DNA of 64,000 nucleotides, from contig NZ_CP043006.1 of assembly GCF_008086345.1 (NCBI RefSeq), forward strand, positions 4,090,032-4,154,031, in the 5' to 3' direction. Source of the DNA: Chitinophaga sp. XS-30. Its GTDB lineage: Bacteria > Bacteroidota > Bacteroidia > Chitinophagales > Chitinophagaceae. This document shows, piece by piece, positions 24,775 through 35,400 of the stretch. Position numbers and translations under genes: made by a program. Numbering within the stretch: the first letter of the stretch is position 1; each line of letters starts with the position of its first letter. Under the pieces are notes generated by a model. That model had not been told where the DNA came from. It worked only from the letters and a program-made list of their open reading frames with translations, and made no database searches.

Positions 24775-25211
24775 GCCACTCCCCGCCTGAGGATACATTT
24801 TGTTAAGTAACCCATCCATTGAACGCAGACCCTCCCACACCATATTTCCAGTCAGTTTCCCGCAAGCGCCAGTCCTTATGGAGGGCTTGCTATTGGCGGT
24901 ATCTTCCCCTCGCCAGATCTTTCAAACCCGCACGAACTTCAGACCATTTCCGCATTAAGTCCACGTGCCCCGGCGTGATCCTTCGGTTATCCTTCGTTCA
25001 TCACAAGGTAGCGGCCCGGCATTGATCATAGTATGAACAGCCGCTACCCGGAATAAGGTGCTATAACAAACCGATGAGCCCCCACAGGAATTTTACTTGA
25101 TCCTCAAAGACGGCAGCATGGCGTTCAAAGGGTTATTGCGTATATTTGGGAGTTACCTCCTATTAACGTTAAACTGAAATTAACACGACAATATTAAACT
25201 CCATCCAAGCT
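24775..25211. other. Intergenic region with the second copy of the 26-base promoter block
   Basis: No coding sequence can be supported. Positions 25127-25152 match 20201-20226 at 24 of 26 bases and include TATATTTG (25141-25148), a good -7 element 63 bp before the serine hydrolase start. No TTG stands at the right distance. The rest shows no clear structure. Confidence 0.45.
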
Positions 25212-26294
25212 ATGAAGCAAAAATCCCTGATCTTTTTCCTTTTGTTCCTATCGCACTCCACATATGCACAAATGAAAGCCATCCCGAATATTCCCGCTAT
25301 TAGCCCGGAAGATGCTGGTTTCAATAAAGACTCCATTAATGCGCTTAATGATACTATGGCCAAATTCAAGCAGAGAGATTATAGAGGACTGATTGTAATT
25401 AAAGACAACAAAATTGTACTGGAGAATTACTACAATACATTTTGGCGTAATCACATACATGACATTCGGTCTGCGGGAAAGAGTATTACTGCTTTGCTTT
25501 TGGGCGTAGCCATCAAAGACGGATTGGTAAAAAATTTAGAGCAGGACGTTTACTCATTCTTTCCTAAGGAAAAATACCCTTCAATTCATGATGATTATAA
25601 GAAGGTCAGGCTAGTTCATCTGCTGAACATGGTTTCTGGTTTAGATGCCGATTCCGACAACCCTGAAACAATGGGCAGCGCAGGGAAATGGATGTCAAAG
25701 GACGAATGGGTGAAGTATTTGTTAAGCGTTCCATTATCAAGCGAGCCTGGGAAAAAATGGGTTTATGCTGATATCAACGCTGTTCTGATCGGGGCGCTCA
25801 TCGAAGAAAAGTCTGGTATGAGTCTAAGGGATTATGCCAGACAAAAGGTTTTTGACCCATTGGAGATTAAAGAGTTTTACTGGTACACTAATGCAGCAAA
25901 TCAAACCGGCGCCGCTGGTAATCTTTACATTTCAACGCTGGACTTTGCAAAATTGGGTTTATTGGTTGCTAACAAAGGAAAATGGGGAAATGAACAGTTA
26001 GCCGATTATGATTATATGAATCGGCTATTGAACGAATACTCCACTGCAATAGGGGACTATAATCCTTTGGCTGACGGATATGGTATGCTTTGGTACAGAA
26101 CAAGAAGAAAGTTTGGCAGAAGAGAAGTTAACTATCTATGGGCATCAGGAAATGGCGGAAATCATTTGGTAGTTGTTCCCGAGGAAAATATGGTAATTGC
26201 CATGACCTCCGGTGCATACGGAAATTGGTATCCCCATACAAGAGCGTATTTTATCCTCAGTAAGATATTTCAAGCATTAGAAAAAAATGATTAG
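25212..26294 (+). CDS. Serine hydrolase, class C beta-lactamase fold
   Basis: 360 residues with signal peptide MKQKSLIFFLLFLSHSTYAQ. The SxxK motif is SAGK in IRSAGKSITA (about residue 92) and the second motif lies in VYADINAVLIG, which has Tyr-Ala-Asp where YxN is usual. WASGNGGNHLVVVP stands where the HxG/KTG motif falls. The overall look is of 6-aminohexanoate-dimer hydrolase/esterase-like members rather than resistance enzymes. Periplasmic or secreted. Single-gene unit behind the repeated promoter block. Confidence 0.88.
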   Translation: MKQKSLIFFLLFLSHSTYAQMKAIPNIPAISPEDAGFNKDSINALNDTMAKFKQRDYRGLIVIKDNKIVLENYYNTFWRNHIHDIRSAGKSITALLLGVAIKDGLVKNLEQDVYSFFPKEKYPSIHDDYKKVRLVHLLNMVSGLDADSDNPETMGSAGKWMSKDEWVKYLLSVPLSSEPGKKWVYADINAVLIGALIEEKSGMSLRDYARQKVFDPLEIKEFYWYTNAANQTGAAGNLYISTLDFAKLGLLVANKGKWGNEQLADYDYMNRLLNEYSTAIGDYNPLADGYGMLWYRTRRKFGRREVNYLWASGNGGNHLVVVPEENMVIAMTSGAYGNWYPHTRAYFILSKIFQALEKND

Positions 26295-26523
26295 AAAACC
26301 AGCAGGTAACAGGGTATTGCCCAAAGCGCGGCTGCAAGACGGCATCCCTCCTCTAAACAAGCTATTCGGCTTCTTAATGGAAATTGTCCGGATCCAGGCC
26401 TGGCAATCACCTAATACATTGATTTTTAGTGTATTTGTTTACTAATGCCACCACGTCAACAGGCAACCGTCATCCCAGTAACGGCCAACCCAGGATTTCC
26501 CAAAATCACATTTTCCCGGAAAT

Positions 26524-26781
26524 TTGAGCATACTCCAATACAAACAATTATGTATATTTAACGCAGCGATTATGTGCCGGTTCTATGACTATTTACCCGG
26601 AAGCTTGGTACAGGAGACATTCCCCTCCCCACGTTATGGGCAATGCCACTTCAAGCACCAGGTAAATGGTGTATTAGCACGCAATTCCTATACATCACTA
26701 ATACAAGACCCAATGGGCATAATCTGCACCGGAACTCCCGGAAGCCTGAATGGGACTATGGAAAAAGATAGCATAACATGA
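26524..26781 (+). pseudogene. Remnant of the N-terminus of a propeller sensor kinase
   Basis: The stretch 26638-26754 translates to a 39-residue run (GQCHFKHQ, ARNSY, SLIQDPMGIICTGTPGSLNG) that aligns with residues 42-84 of the full frame of the sensor at 27649 (GQYYFRHYQ, AHNAV, SIIQDSKGLIWIGTRGGLN). Only the first propeller blade survives, with worn motifs. No clear start: TTG 26524 or ATG 26572. The open frame ends in ATGA overlapping the start of the response regulator, so it may still be translated. Probably the stub of a former sensor gene. Confidence 0.6.
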
Positions 26782-27545
26782 CTGACAGCATTCTTATTAT
26801 TGACGACAACGAGGATATCCTGGATTTTTTATCTATCGTTCTAGGCGAGAACTATAAGATCCTGCTGGCCCCTAATGGGGAAGTTGCACAGGGCATACTG
26901 GACACCGAAGTGGTAAATCTTATCATATCAGACATTATGATGCCCGGTATCGACGGCTTTGAACTATGCCGGCTGATCAAGTCTAACGTAGAATACTGCC
27001 ATATTCCTATCATCCTGTTAACTTCCAAAAATACTTATCAGGCCCACATTGAAGGATTGGAAGTAGGTGCGGATGCGTATGTCCAGAAACCTTTCTCACA
27101 AGAGCTATTGCTGGTGCAGATCTCTAATCTGCTTAAAAACCGGCTGAAAATAAAAGAGCATTTTGCCTGCTCCCCTTTTGAAGATGTAAGAGTAATGGCG
27201 CATTCGAAAACAGACGAAGCATTCCTTAAAAAGCTGGATGAATATATTCGTGATAATATTAAAGATCCCAATATTGATGTTGACAAGCTGGCGGAGCACA
27301 TGTTTATGAGCCGCACTACTTTCTACCGAAAAATAAAATCCCTTTCATCATTATCGCCCAAAGAATTAATTGACATTACACGCCTGAAAAAAGCGGCCGG
27401 TTTAATTGCGGAGAATGAATTTTCTTTATATGAAATTTCAAAAATGGTGGGATATAGTTCGCAAAGTCTTTTTACCCGGAACTTTCAAAAGTATTTTAAG
27501 GTTAACCCTTTGGAATATTCCAATTCGCTCCTGAAAGAGCGATAA
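26778..27545 (+). CDS. Response regulator with AraC-type DNA-binding domain
   Basis: 255 residues. Receiver domain at 1-120: acidic IIDDNED, phospho-acceptor Asp in LIISDIMMPG (about residue 54), Thr in IILLTSK and Lys in VQKPF. The C-terminal 100 residues are an AraC helix-turn-helix pair (LAEHMFMSRTTFYRKIKSLSSLSPKELI and ISKMVGYSSQSLFTRNFQKYFKVNP). These are the two domains that normally end a hybrid two-component protein; here they are a separate protein beside a sensor that lacks them. The gene converges on the sensor (103-bp gap). Its likely target is the polysaccharide operon from 31121. Confidence 0.93.
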   Translation: MTDSILIIDDNEDILDFLSIVLGENYKILLAPNGEVAQGILDTEVVNLIISDIMMPGIDGFELCRLIKSNVEYCHIPIILLTSKNTYQAHIEGLEVGADAYVQKPFSQELLLVQISNLLKNRLKIKEHFACSPFEDVRVMAHSKTDEAFLKKLDEYIRDNIKDPNIDVDKLAEHMFMSRTTFYRKIKSLSSLSPKELIDITRLKKAAGLIAENEFSLYEISKMVGYSSQSLFTRNFQKYFKVNPLEYSNSLLKER

Positions 27546-27648
27546 ATCAACAGTAAATGCAGGCTTTGTACGACTGCCCCAGGTTACCAGCTCCCGCAGC
27601 CACTATACAAAGGCTATTTGGTTTGTAACAAGCGTGGCTTCCCTCCTG

Positions 27649-30600
27649 TCATTCTATCTTTTTCCAGCTGCTCAATTGAAATTCAAACTTCTGATGCACG
27701 GGCAATTGCAGCTCAAAAATTATTGAATTTTGCTTACCGGAAAGCAACTGCAGCGATCCGTTGTGCAGCTCAGTAAGCGACTTTGCAAGCGACAGACCAA
27801 TACCGGTTCCCGGTTTATTGTTTCCCCTCAACCTGACAAAGGGCTCGAATATCTGCTGTCTGAATTCTTCCGGTATGCCTTTGCCATCATTCATAAAAAG
27901 AATAGTAAAGCGTTTGTCGGAATCTTTTATGGTATGGATAGTTACTGTTGCCTTCTCAGCCGCATATTTGACAGCGTTCGAGATCATATTGGTGCATATT
28001 TTGATAAAGGCTTCTCTATCGACAAACGCCATAAAGTGGCGTTCCGGTAATTCCAGGTTTAAATCAACATTATTGCTGTTGGCTTGCTGTTTGAATACAT
28101 TGACAAGATCGGCAACCAGCGCAATAATATCTGTTTTAACAAAGCTCAGGCTGAACTGGTTGGCCTCGGTTTTCCTGAAGTCAAGTAGCTGACTGGACAA
28201 CTCTACCAGTCTTTTGGTATTCTTTTCGGCTATTGCAAGGCTTTTCTTGATGTCAGTATCTTCACCAAATTTTTTCTTCAGCCACTCAATAGGTCCGGCG
28301 ATGAGTGTAAGCGGTGTTTGAATTTCGTGAGTGATATTGGTAAAGAACTCGATCTTTGCCTTGTAAATTTCTTTTTCCTTTTCGTGCTCAAAAAGTTGCA
28401 GTTTTCGGAGATTCTTTCTTTCGAGATGCCGGTGATAGAACCGCACCAGGAAATATAAGCAGGCAGCAAGCGCCAATGTATATAATATATACGCTGTATT
28501 GCTTTTCCAAAAAGGTGGCAGTATCCTGATAGTCAAATGACGTTCCTTACCTACCCAGCTTTTGGTATTGCTTTCAGCCTGTACGATGAATTCATATTTC
28601 CCCGGCGCCAGGTCTGTAAAATAGGCGTTGCGGTTGGTGCTGAGATAGGTCCAGGATTCATCGAGACCTTTCATCCGGTATTTATATCTTGTTACTTCCG
28701 GTGCAGAAAAATTTAATGCCGCAAATTCAATACTGAAGCTATTCTCGTTGTATTGAAGTACTACGGTGTCGGTATATAAAATAGATTGGGAAAGTGGGCT
28801 GTTTGTCGTATCGGGTGTTACTTCTTTATTGTTGATCTGGAATCCGGTAATGTAGATTGGAGGGCTTGTTTTTTTTGGGTCAAATGACGAGGGATGGAAA
28901 GCGATCATCCCTTTAACCGAACCAAAGTACATTTTCCCATCGGTATGTTTATAAGCAGAGTTATAGTTGAACTGGTCGGTTATCAATCCATTGGCCTGTG
29001 TATAAACCCTTACTTCTTCAGTTGCGATATTGAAACGGATGATACCTTTGAGCGAGCTGATCCATAGATGTTTGGAATGATCTTCCAGGATGGCATATAA
29101 TACATTCGTGGGCAGCCCGTCTTTCGTAGTGTACTTTTTGATCGTTTTCCGGTCGGGACTCAATTTTATCAACCCGCCGCCGGTTGTAGCAAACCATAAA
29201 GCATGATTGCTGTCTTCAAAAATATCAAATACTGCAAATTCATCTATAATTTTGTTATTCAAAGTGTCACCGAATCGTATGTTGCCATGCCGGCCTGTTT
29301 CAGGATTGAAGTAAAATGCGCCGTCTGATACGCTTCCTGTCCAGATATTACCCTGACTGTCTTCCGTTATATCGAATGTATAAACATTGTGCGGAATTTG
29401 CGGGACATTTTTGAAAGTCTTGTGCCGGGGATTATAGACATACAGGCTCGGGCCATGATAGGCTGTACCAATAAGTATAGTGCTATCCCTTGTGAGGTAA
29501 ACACAGGTTACAAAATCACTGGTTTCATCACCGTTGTTCTTGATGAGCTTGAACCGGTCCGTAATTTTACCGCTGCGGGTATCCATGATATCAAGACCGT
29601 TATAAAACATCCCGATGAAAAGCTGGTTGCCTATAGCCAGCAATCCGTGTACATTGTAGTAGGAGATGCTTTCTTTGTTCCCGGGTGCAGTGTAATTGGT
29701 AAACTGTCCTGTTTTCAGATCCAGTTTATTAATGCCCGCATCTTCAGTGCCGATCCATAGATTATCCTTTTCACCAGGAACTATTTTTCTTACAGCGTTC
29801 CCTGATATTGAATTAGTCCCGGGAAGAGGATAGTATTTTTCAAACTTTGCATTTTCTTTTGAATAATAATTGATGCCGCCAAAATAGGTGCCCACCCACA
29901 TGCTGCCCTCCCGGTCTCTGAAAATGGTATATACGGCATTATCTGATATCGAGTATGGGTCCCCGGTTCTTTTCACCAGGTGTTGCACAACACCAGTGGC
30001 GAGGTTGTAAATATATACCCCGGACTCTGTCGCTATCCAGTATTGCTGCTCCTCTCCCTTTACAATATCCCGCACGTATATTGATGCCCGGTTGTTGTGC
30101 GATAACGCTAAAGGCCTGCAGGTTCTGGTCTTATGATTGTAAATTTTAAGCCCCTGGGTGAAACACCCGATCAGCAGTTCATCTTCATTAATGGGATATA
30201 TCCTGCTGATAGACCTTAAGTGCAAGGGAATGCTTTGGTCAATTATAGGGATATTTTCAATTGATCGGTTTTCAAAATTATATTTACCAATTGTGCCATC
30301 TTCTCTTCCTATCCAGAGTTCATTGTTGATGCCACGCGCAATGCACGACCCTCTGATTTCCAGGTCTTCCACCGTCTGGCTGTCGCTATTGTACCGGTAT
30401 AAACGGTTGCCGGTCAATAACAGGAGATGATTATGATCATCCAATGCCAGGTGACTGATATAAGTTGCGGGTACAGCTGCTACTTTTGTAGAAACTTCTT
30501 TGTATGGATCATATTTAAATAAACCCTTCCCTGTCCCTACCCATAACGCGCTGTTAGCATCTTCCAGGAGAACCGTTATTATATTATTGCCGATGTTGTT

Positions 30601-30837
30601 GACCGGGTGATTTTTGTTTTCATAGGATTTGAATGTATAGCCATCAAAGCTATTCAGGCCACCTCTTGTTCCTATCCAGATCAAACCTTTGCTGTCCTGT
30701 ATGATGGAAGAAACGGCATTATGGGCCAATCCATTTTCAACCTGGTAATGTCTGAAGTAATATTGGCCATGACATGGGGAAGCGGCAATTGGCAATATCA
30801 GATGCAGCAAGGCAATATAGCAGAGAAATTTCGTCAT
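27649..30837 (-). CDS. Two-component sensor kinase with Reg_prop propeller, Y_Y_Y and kinase domains
   Basis: Start taken at ATG 30837, giving signal peptide MTKFLCYIALLHLILPIAAS; the frame is open to 30891. 1062 residues. Fourteen-odd Reg_prop repeats (LIWIGTRGGLN, LWVGTGKGLFKYD, MWVGTYFGGINYY and so on) form a double propeller to about residue 700. Then come a Y_Y_Y domain (YKYRMKGLDESWTYL, APGKYEFIVQA), a membrane helix near 785-805, HisKA with the phospho-His in NITHEIQTPL and an HATPase (NMISNAVKYA, NDGKGIPEE, GTGIGLSLAKSL). It ends there, without the receiver and AraC domains usual in hybrid systems. Periplasmic glycan sensing is the known role of the family. Confidence 0.93.
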   Translation of the reverse strand: MTKFLCYIALLHLILPIAASPCHGQYYFRHYQVENGLAHNAVSSIIQDSKGLIWIGTRGGLNSFDGYTFKSYENKNHPVNNIGNNIITVLLEDANSALWVGTGKGLFKYDPYKEVSTKVAAVPATYISHLALDDHNHLLLLTGNRLYRYNSDSQTVEDLEIRGSCIARGINNELWIGREDGTIGKYNFENRSIENIPIIDQSIPLHLRSISRIYPINEDELLIGCFTQGLKIYNHKTRTCRPLALSHNNRASIYVRDIVKGEEQQYWIATESGVYIYNLATGVVQHLVKRTGDPYSISDNAVYTIFRDREGSMWVGTYFGGINYYSKENAKFEKYYPLPGTNSISGNAVRKIVPGEKDNLWIGTEDAGINKLDLKTGQFTNYTAPGNKESISYYNVHGLLAIGNQLFIGMFYNGLDIMDTRSGKITDRFKLIKNNGDETSDFVTCVYLTRDSTILIGTAYHGPSLYVYNPRHKTFKNVPQIPHNVYTFDITEDSQGNIWTGSVSDGAFYFNPETGRHGNIRFGDTLNNKIIDEFAVFDIFEDSNHALWFATTGGGLIKLSPDRKTIKKYTTKDGLPTNVLYAILEDHSKHLWISSLKGIIRFNIATEEVRVYTQANGLITDQFNYNSAYKHTDGKMYFGSVKGMIAFHPSSFDPKKTSPPIYITGFQINNKEVTPDTTNSPLSQSILYTDTVVLQYNENSFSIEFAALNFSAPEVTRYKYRMKGLDESWTYLSTNRNAYFTDLAPGKYEFIVQAESNTKSWVGKERHLTIRILPPFWKSNTAYILYTLALAACLYFLVRFYHRHLERKNLRKLQLFEHEKEKEIYKAKIEFFTNITHEIQTPLTLIAGPIEWLKKKFGEDTDIKKSLAIAEKNTKRLVELSSQLLDFRKTEANQFSLSFVKTDIIALVADLVNVFKQQANSNNVDLNLELPERHFMAFVDREAFIKICTNMISNAVKYAAEKATVTIHTIKDSDKRFTILFMNDGKGIPEEFRQQIFEPFVRLRGNNKPGTGIGLSLAKSLTELHNGSLQLLSGKQNSIIFELQLPVHQKFEFQLSSWKKIE

Positions 30838-31120
30838 TTTTTTATCAAGCCGAATAAGCCAACGATGCATAGTACGTCCTGTTAAACTCAAATATAAATA
30901 ATGGCATTAGAATATGATTGCCTTATACCGGAATTATGTCAATATAGCAGGAAGCGCCAGCTATTTGATACGATTCGTCAAAAAGTTGAACAGAATTCAT
31001 GAATGGCATCTGTTTACTTTGTACAGCAATATATTCCACAATGTACTGAAAGATGCGTCTGGCCAGAGACTGAATTTTCTATTCATTCCATAGCAGACGA
31101 GATAACGATAAAATCCACGT

Positions 31121-32341
31121 ATGAAAATATCTGTATTGCCAGCTGTATTTTTTTTCACTGCGGTTTTCTTATTCAGTTGCAGCAAAGGGAGTGCTGAACC
31201 CGAGCCGGAACCCGGTCCGGATGTGGAAAAAGACTCCACAGCGTATGACCTGGCAAACTTTCCGGAAGGGTCTCAGCCTGAAAAAATCGGCATAAAACTG
31301 ACCGAACGCTTTCTGCAGACAAAGCCCTCCTTTTGGGGGAACGTAAACTCCCAGTACACAGCCGATCATATTACCTATCCCGACGTATGTGCATGGCTGG
31401 GTGCATTCTGGTTTACAAAAGCCACCAAAAATGATGCGCTGTACAATGCACTGGTGGACAAATTCGAGCCTTTATTTACGACCGAAAAGCATTTGCAGCC
31501 GGACCTGAATACTACCGCGGGTAATAAAGTGGATTATTATGTTTTTGGAGCGGTTCCGCTTGAAATATATACCCGGAAAGAAGAAAGCAGGTACAAGGAA
31601 CTTGGGATGAAGTATGCCGACGGGCAGTGGACGCTGCCCTCCACAGCAACGCAATCGCAAAAAGACTGGTACGCAGATGGTTATTCCTGGCAGACGCGCC
31701 TGTGGATCGATGACATGTTCATGATTACGGCATTACAGGCCCAGGCATACCTGGCTACAGGAGATGAAAGGTACATCGAGCGTACCGCAAGGGAAATGGT
31801 GCTATACCTTGACCGGCTGCAACGCAGCAACGGCCTGTTTTTTCATGCTCCTGACGCACCGTTTTTCTGGGCCCGTGGCGATGGCTGGATGGCTGTTGGA
31901 ATGACGGAAGTGCTGCGTATTCTACCCGAAGAGGCCCGTTATAATGTTTACCGGGAAAGAATTATGAAGGGTTATCAGCAGATGATGGAGACTTTACTGA
32001 AATACCAGATGTCTGACGGGATGTGGGGCCAGTTGATCGATAATATGTCATCATGGAAAGAAACATCCGGGAGTGCCATGTTCACATACGCTATGATCAC
32101 AGGTGTAAAGAACGGTTGGCTCGATAAGGAAAAATATGGCACTGCCGCCCGCAAAGCGTGGCTTGCGCTGCTGACTTATCTGGATGCCAACTACGATATC
32201 AGGAATGTGTGCGAAGGGACCGGGGCGAAGAACGATTATCAATACTATCTGGACAGAAGACGGTGGACAGGAGACCTGCACGGTCAGGCAGCCCTTTTAT
32301 GGTGCGCCTATGCGTTGTCTGGCCCCGCTAAAACAAACTGA
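31121..32341 (+). CDS. GH105 family unsaturated rhamnogalacturonyl hydrolase, lipoprotein
   Basis: 406 residues. Lipobox FSC after a short signal, then an acidic Glu-Pro-rich linker typical of surface lipoproteins. The (alpha/alpha)6-barrel region carries SWQTRLWIDDMFM with the catalytic Asp of GH105/GH88, FWARGDGWMAVGM and a C-terminal WTGDLHGQAALLW. The family removes unsaturated galacturonyl residues left by pectate or rhamnogalacturonan lyases. First gene of the plus-strand operon, divergent from the sensor. A TTACTTTG near 31014 is a near-consensus -7 element. Two more paralogues end the operon. Confidence 0.9.
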   Translation: MKISVLPAVFFFTAVFLFSCSKGSAEPEPEPGPDVEKDSTAYDLANFPEGSQPEKIGIKLTERFLQTKPSFWGNVNSQYTADHITYPDVCAWLGAFWFTKATKNDALYNALVDKFEPLFTTEKHLQPDLNTTAGNKVDYYVFGAVPLEIYTRKEESRYKELGMKYADGQWTLPSTATQSQKDWYADGYSWQTRLWIDDMFMITALQAQAYLATGDERYIERTAREMVLYLDRLQRSNGLFFHAPDAPFFWARGDGWMAVGMTEVLRILPEEARYNVYRERIMKGYQQMMETLLKYQMSDGMWGQLIDNMSSWKETSGSAMFTYAMITGVKNGWLDKEKYGTAARKAWLALLTYLDANYDIRNVCEGTGAKNDYQYYLDRRRWTGDLHGQAALLWCAYALSGPAKTN

Positions 32342-32406
32342 CATATAAAACCTGACATAGAAATACTGATACAGAAATACCAACGGGAATATCAAAGTTC
32401 ATAGTT

Positions 32407-35400
32407 ATGAGAAAACTTTTAAAGAAAGTAAAAAACGCACAGTCTGTTTCAGGACTGTGCAGGATACTATCTGTTGGAGCGCTTGCCATGCTCTTCCAAC
32501 TGATCAGTACAGGCATCGCCTATTCACAAAATAATGGCACTGTGCCAAAGGAGGCGCAACAAGGCAGAAAGCGTATTACAGGCAAGGTAACCAGTTCGGA
32601 TGGAGATCCGCTGGTAGGCGCTTCCGTCAGGATCCGGAACACCTCGATTGGTACAGCCACGAATAATGAGGGGCTCTATGTCATTGACGCGCTGGCTACA
32701 GATGTCCTTTCGTTCAGCTATACGGGTTTCCTGACCAAAGACACGACATTGAATGGCCGTACTGTTTTGAATGTTGTACTTCAACCGGATGTGCTGTTGA
32801 CCGACGAGGTGGTAATAGTAGGTTATGGCAAGCAGAAGAGGCAAGCCATGGTCAGTTCCATAAGCACTATCGGTTCGCGCGAATTGATGTCCCCCACCGG
32901 CAATATTACAGGTAACCTTGCCGGTCAGCTTTCAGGGCTGATAAGCATCCAGCGTACGGCAGAGCCGGGCAGGGATGATGCGGAGTTCTGGATCCGGGGC
33001 ATCAGTACCTTTAGAGGAGGCTCCCGCCCTTTGATCCTGGTAGACGGTATCCCGCGTGAGATAAATGATATTGAACCGGACGAGATTGAAACCTTTTCCG
33101 TGCTGAAGGATGCAGCGGCAACGGCGGTTTATGGTGCTGAAGGCGCAAACGGCGTTATTCTTGTAACCACCAAGCGGGGGATTGTATCCAAACCCAGGAT
33201 ATCTTTCCGTGCCGAACACTCAACGGCCAGTCCGCAAAGACTGCCCGAGTTCGTAGATTCGTGGGAGTACCTTGAACTGGCCAATGAAGCGTTGGCTAAC
33301 GATGGTTTTGATCCCTATAAGACCTCGGAACAGATTGAAAGGTACCGCAGCGGGGAGGATAACGATCTGTATCCGAATACCAACTGGATGAAGGAGTTGC
33401 TGGCGAAAAGTGTGCAGAACCAGCGCTACACGTTAAATTTCAGGGGCGGAGCGGAAAATGCCAAATACTTCGTATCGATGGCCTATTTCAACCAGGAAGG
33501 GGTGTTCAAGAAAAACCCCATGGGCAAATATGACAGCGACTTCGACTTTCAGCGGTATAACCTCCGGAGCAATATTGATCTGAAAGTAAGCAAGACCACT
33601 CAACTGAATATAGACCTCGCCGGCCAGTATGTTAACAGGCTCACTGCTAACCGGTCACCCGATGATATTTTCGGCTTTATGCTCAATACGCCGCCACACC
33701 TGTTCCCTACCATTTACAGTGACGGGACCCTGGCCACATACCAGATACAGAGTGACGGCAACAATCGCAGCCCCTACAATATGCTGTATAACCAGGGGTA
33801 CCGGAAGGAATTCAGCACACAGATACAATCCAACGTGGGGGTAACCCAGGATCTGAAGATCGTTACAACCGGCCTGAGTGCCAGTGCCAGGGTCAGCCTG
33901 GACTATGAAGGCAATGCCTCTACCCTGCGCAACTACTGGCCCAGCCTGTATAACGCCACCGGGCGCGATGCGGACGGCAAGCTGGTATATATTACATCTG
34001 TTTCCGGCAGCCCCCAGCTGACAGATCCAGAATTTACCGGTACCAGTTCCTATCGCAATATATATGTGGAAGGATCGCTCAACTATGCGCGTACTTTCGG
34101 AAAGCATACTGTAGGCGGCATGGTACTCTACATGCAGAAAGAGAACCAGCGGAGCGATGCGGTGCTTCCCTACCGGAAACAGGGCCTCGTGGGACGTGCC
34201 ACCTATTCTTTCGCCAATCGCTACTTTATTGAGGGAAATTTCGGTTATACGGGCAGCGAAGCATTTGCGGAAGGAAACCGGTTCGGGTTTTTCCCTGCCG
34301 TGGGCGTAAGCTATTTTGTTTCCAACGAGCCTTTCTATCCCGAAGCACTGCGGAATGTGTTGAGCAGCGCCAAGATCAGGTTGTCTTACGGCCGTACCGG
34401 CAATGATAATACAGGCGGCTCCCGTTTCCTTTACCGGGCCACCTTCAATACGAGCGGTCATACCTTCAATCAGGGCATTGGTTCTACCGGCGGCACCAAT
34501 GGCATGGGAGCCGGTATATACGACCTGCTGTTTGTCAACAATACCATTGCCTGGGAAATCGAGAAAAAGCGCAATGTGGGGGTCGATCTGGGATTTTTCG
34601 ACAATACGATCGAGCTGACGGCAGACTACTTCAACAATCGCCGTTCGGGTATCCTGATACAGCGCAATACGATCAATGCCGCAACGGGGTTCCATGCCAA
34701 TCCCTGGGAAAATTATGGTATTGTGGATAATCATGGTGTGGACGCAAGCCTGAAAAGCAGCCATAATATCGGCCAGTTCAGGGTATCTGCCAGGGGGACC
34801 TTCACCTTTGCCCGCAACAAAATTGTAGAATACGATGAGCTGCCGCAAAACCATCCCTGGATGGCAGTTACCGGTACGCGGGTGGGCGATCAGTCCCTCT
34901 ATATTGCCGAGAGACTCTATACAGATGACGATTTCGTCAGAACAGAAAATGCCAACGGCACCTACTCCTACCAGCTGAAGCCAGGCCTGCCTGTGGTATC
35001 CATGCAGGGCACACTGGGACCGGGCGATATTAAATTTGCTGACCTGAATAATGACAATATCATTGACAACAATGACCGTAAAAGAGGGATAGGCAATCCC
35101 GAAAACCCCGAGATCAATTTTGGTTTTGGGTTAAATGTTGAGTATAAAGGAATCTATATGAGCGTCTTCCTCCAGGGAACCGGCAATTCATCTACCCTGC
35201 TGGGTCAGGGCAACAGTAATTTCTGGCCTTTCAACTGGGGCGTGGAGAAAGCGAATTACCGGACGGCCTTCCTGGACCGCTGGACGGCAGACAATCCCCG
35301 TCAGGATGTTGTGATGCCGAGAATCCACAGTCATTATGCCTACAACGTCAACAAAGAGCCCAATACCTGGTGGTTGCGGAACAGCAGCTTTCTTCGTTTG

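Noticed and set aside
33655..34854. 399-codon minus-strand open frame
   Set aside because: Antisense shadow of the first SusC gene.
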